From positions 1 to 7,296 of the forward strand of contig JAUXMQ010000051.1 of the NCBI GenBank assembly GCA_030623125.1: a stretch of DNA of 7,296 nucleotides. The letters are read 5' to 3'. The stretch comes from Acidimicrobiia bacterium (GTDB lineage: Bacteria > Actinomycetota > Acidimicrobiia > Spongiisociales > ZC4RG35). This document shows, in pieces, positions 5,784 to 7,296 of this stretch (the stretch's first letter is position 1; each line of letters starts with the position of its first letter). Made by a program: the position numbers and the translations under genes. A model generated the notes under the pieces. That model was given only the letters and a program-made list of their open reading frames with translations, ran no database searches and had not been told where the DNA came from.

Positions 5784-5826
5784 TGTGAAGATTCGCGCGG
5801 GTTATGGCCCCGCGCGAATCTTCACA
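5784..5826. repeat. Perfect inverted repeat: 18-bp stem with 7-base loop
   Basis: The left arm (5784-5801) begins TGTGAAGATTCG and is exactly complementary to the right arm (5809-5826). The loop is 5802-5808 (TTATGGC on the plus strand). The inner eight pairs nearest the loop are all G-C. It starts five bases after the stop of the CorC-like gene and ends 30 bases before the phosphodiesterase ATG. Neither strand has a run of T after the stem (AGAAAAG on the minus strand, AAGGGC on the plus), so it is not a textbook intrinsic terminator. It may still end transcription, protect an mRNA 3' end, or be a dispersed repeat. Confidence 0.9.
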
Positions 5827-5831
5827 AAGGG

Positions 5832-7139
5832 CTATTTCTCTTTGGAAGTTGGTGGTTTGACCGTGAGTTCGACCTCGCGAACCCTTCTTCCGTCCATGCG
5901 TCGAACCCTGATGTCGAAGCTTTCCGTGGCAACCGAGTCACCACGTCGAGGGACCCGGCCCAGTTGGGCCATCAGGTATCCGCCGACGGTCTCGTAGTCG
6001 CCGTCTGCGAGCACGGCTCCCACGTCGGCGAGTCGATCGAGACGCGTCTGTCCGGCCACGAGAAATCGGTTGCGTCCCGCTGCTCTGATCTCCATCACCT
6101 CGCGAATGTCGTGCTCATCGCGGATGTCGCCAACGAGCTCCTCGGCGATGTCCTCGAGCGTCACCAGGCCGGCGACACTCCCATGCTCATCGATGGCCAC
6201 GGCGATGTGAACGCCCTCGGAGCGCATCGTCTCGAGCAACGGTGATACCGGCATTGATTCCGGGACAACAGGAACAGTGCGAATGAGACGCACCTCAACA
6301 GGTTGGTGGTGGTGGTCAGGGTCGACGGTGAGGAGGTCCTTAGCGTGAACAAAACCTCTGATGTCGTCGAGATCCTCTCCGTACACGGGAATCCTTGAGT
6401 GTCCCGTCTCCACCACAATGTGCTCGATTTCCGCGGCTGACTCCTTTGTAGACACTGTGATCAGATCAGGACGTGGAACCATGACCTCCGACACGACCGT
6501 GTCCTGGAACTTGAGTGCTGATGTGAGGAGTCGCGACGAGCCCGGATCGATGATTCCTCCAGCGCCGATCGTCTTGACCAGTGTGGCGATGTCTTCTGCC
6601 GACTGGGCGGTCTCGACTGCGTGCCGGGGTCGTACGCCGAACAGTCTCAAGACTCCACCGGCCGTCCAGGAGAGGGCGAGGATCAACGGCCTGAGAATGG
6701 TGACGTAGCCGCGGAATGGAGCGGCGACGATGAGCGCAACCCTCTCTGGCGCTGCGATCGTGGCGTTCTTCGGCGCCATCTCTCCAAGCACGTTGTGGGC
6801 GAAGGTGACGATTAGGAGGGCCGTGACCAGGGATAATGTTGTGACGACTCCGCTGGGAAACCCGAGTGTGTCGTAGAGGCCATGGAACGCCACCTCCAGA
6901 GAGTTCTCGATTACGAAACCGAGAACGAGCGATGCCCCGACGATGCCAAGCTGAGCGCCGGCAAATGTGACCGGGAGCTCGTTCATCGATGCCAGTGCCC
7001 AACGTGCCAGCTTGCTTCCCGATGCCTCACGTTCCTCGAGGATCGATCTGCGGGAGGCGGTGAAGCCAAACTCGACGGCAACGAAGAAACCGTTGATGAA
7101 TATCAGGAAGACGGCCACGACGGCGGCCAGAACGCTCAT
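5832..7139 (-). CDS. CNNM/CorC (HlyC/CorC)-family membrane protein with DUF21, CBS pair and CorC_HlyC domains
   Basis: A 435-aa protein with the complete domain order of the family. The N-terminal DUF21/CNNM membrane domain (about 1-200) has hydrophobic segments at roughly 4-24, 60-80, 98-118 and 135-168, and includes LGEMAPKN (118-125), the family's usual LGE-x-xPK signature. A CBS pair follows: the first motif, VMVPRPDLITVS, is at about 219-270, and the second at about 287-340 has HIAVAIDEHGSVAGLVTLED and EELVGDIRDEHD. The C-terminal CorC_HlyC domain (about 355-430) carries DYETVGGYLM. Characterised members act in magnesium or cobalt efflux or homeostasis, with the CBS pair binding Mg-ATP; older names (hemolysin) are misleading. 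The start at 7139 has a GAGGA Shine-Dalgarno six bases upstream (7150-7146) and overlaps the upstream paralogue's stop by four bases (ATGA), so the two are translationally coupled. Confidence 0.93.
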   Translation of the reverse strand: MSVLAAVVAVFLIFINGFFVAVEFGFTASRRSILEEREASGSKLARWALASMNELPVTFAGAQLGIVGASLVLGFVIENSLEVAFHGLYDTLGFPSGVVTTLSLVTALLIVTFAHNVLGEMAPKNATIAAPERVALIVAAPFRGYVTILRPLILALSWTAGGVLRLFGVRPRHAVETAQSAEDIATLVKTIGAGGIIDPGSSRLLTSALKFQDTVVSEVMVPRPDLITVSTKESAAEIEHIVVETGHSRIPVYGEDLDDIRGFVHAKDLLTVDPDHHHQPVEVRLIRTVPVVPESMPVSPLLETMRSEGVHIAVAIDEHGSVAGLVTLEDIAEELVGDIRDEHDIREVMEIRAAGRNRFLVAGQTRLDRLADVGAVLADGDYETVGGYLMAQLGRVPRRGDSVATESFDIRVRRMDGRRVREVELTVKPPTSKEK

Positions 7140-7296
7140 GTGTTGTCCTCGGCCGGTGGAGTTATCTTGACTCGGTCCACCCGGAATCCGTCAACCCCGA
7201 CCACCTCGAACATCCAGCCATCGATTTCCACGGTGTCACCGAGGTCAGGGAGATGCTCCAGCAATGCTGTAATCAGACCGCCCAGTGTCTCGTACC
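7136..7296 (-). CDS. Upstream CorC-type paralogue, C-terminal end only
   Basis: Only the last 52 residues and the stop codon are visible; the frame is open at the right edge. YETLGGLITALLEHLPDLGDTV followed by EIDGWMFEVVGVDGFRVDRVKI is the end of a CorC_HlyC (transporter-associated) domain, closely resembling the DYETVGGYLMAQLGRVPRRGDSV region of the next gene. This is therefore the first of a tandem pair of paralogues. Such pairs are common in actinobacteria, and the two proteins may form a hetero-oligomer. The stop TGA (7138-7136) overlaps the next gene's ATG (7139-7137). Confidence 0.88.
   Translation of the reverse strand, partial: YETLGGLITALLEHLPDLGDTVEIDGWMFEVVGVDGFRVDRVKITPPAEDNT

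Noticed and set aside
5784..5826. Classical Rho-independent terminator.
   Set aside because: The stem is strong, but there is no T-run after it on either strand, so I list it only as an inverted repeat with an open function.
5448..6245. Plus-strand open frame of 265 codons spanning the hairpin and two gene ends.
   Set aside because: It runs antisense through two well-supported genes, is Arg-rich with no motif, and crosses the palindrome. It is a shadow frame.

Overview
This window looks like ordinary, densely packed chromosome from a high-GC bacterium, most likely an Actinomycetota lineage (possibly Acidimicrobiia-like). That placement is an inference. It rests on G/C-rich third codon positions, a DEDDh-exonuclease/GIY-YIG fusion gene, a tandem pair of CNNM/CorC-type membrane proteins, a perfect match to the actinobacterial/Gram-positive LexA box, and several start codons that sit where transcription should begin (leaderless or nearly leaderless mRNAs). 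No mobile elements, rRNA, tRNA or CRISPR arrays are visible.

Layout from left to right. (1) Bases 1-985, minus strand: a nuclease with a DnaQ-like 3'-5' exonuclease followed by a UvrC/Cho-like GIY-YIG domain. It runs off the left edge. Its promoter (997-1024) contains a perfect LexA (SOS) operator that exactly fills the spacer between the -35 and -10 boxes. (2) Bases 1025-1789, minus: a SpoU/TrmH-family RNA 2'-O-methyltransferase. (3) Bases 1830-2072, plus: a small DUF2007-like protein, divergent from the methyltransferase, the two starts being only 40 bases apart. (4) Bases 2051-2653, minus: a nitroreductase-family flavoprotein whose 3' end overlaps the DUF2007-like gene tail to tail. (5) Bases 2789-3694, plus: a universal stress protein (USP) domain fused to a degenerate CBS pair. 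(6) Bases 3716-4627, plus: a membrane-anchored alpha/beta hydrolase. (7) Bases 4644-5753, minus: a cytoplasmic type I phosphodiesterase/alkaline-phosphatase-superfamily enzyme. (8) Bases 5784-5826: a perfect 18-bp-stem hairpin. (9) Bases 5832-7139 and 7136-7296, minus: two tandem CNNM/CorC-type proteins whose genes overlap by four bases; the upstream one runs off the right edge.

The genes do not form one pathway. The clearest regulatory logic is at the left: a DNA-damage (SOS) signature on the exonuclease/GIY-YIG gene, placed directly after the stop codon of the RNA methyltransferase gene. On the right, the two CorC-like genes are translationally coupled and probably act together in ion transport or its control. 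The USP-CBS and hydrolase genes are 21 bases apart on the same strand and may be co-transcribed. I did not find a convincing undescribed multi-gene system. The points most worth a second look are the SOS promoter architecture, the divergent leaderless promoter pair, and the unexplained hairpin.
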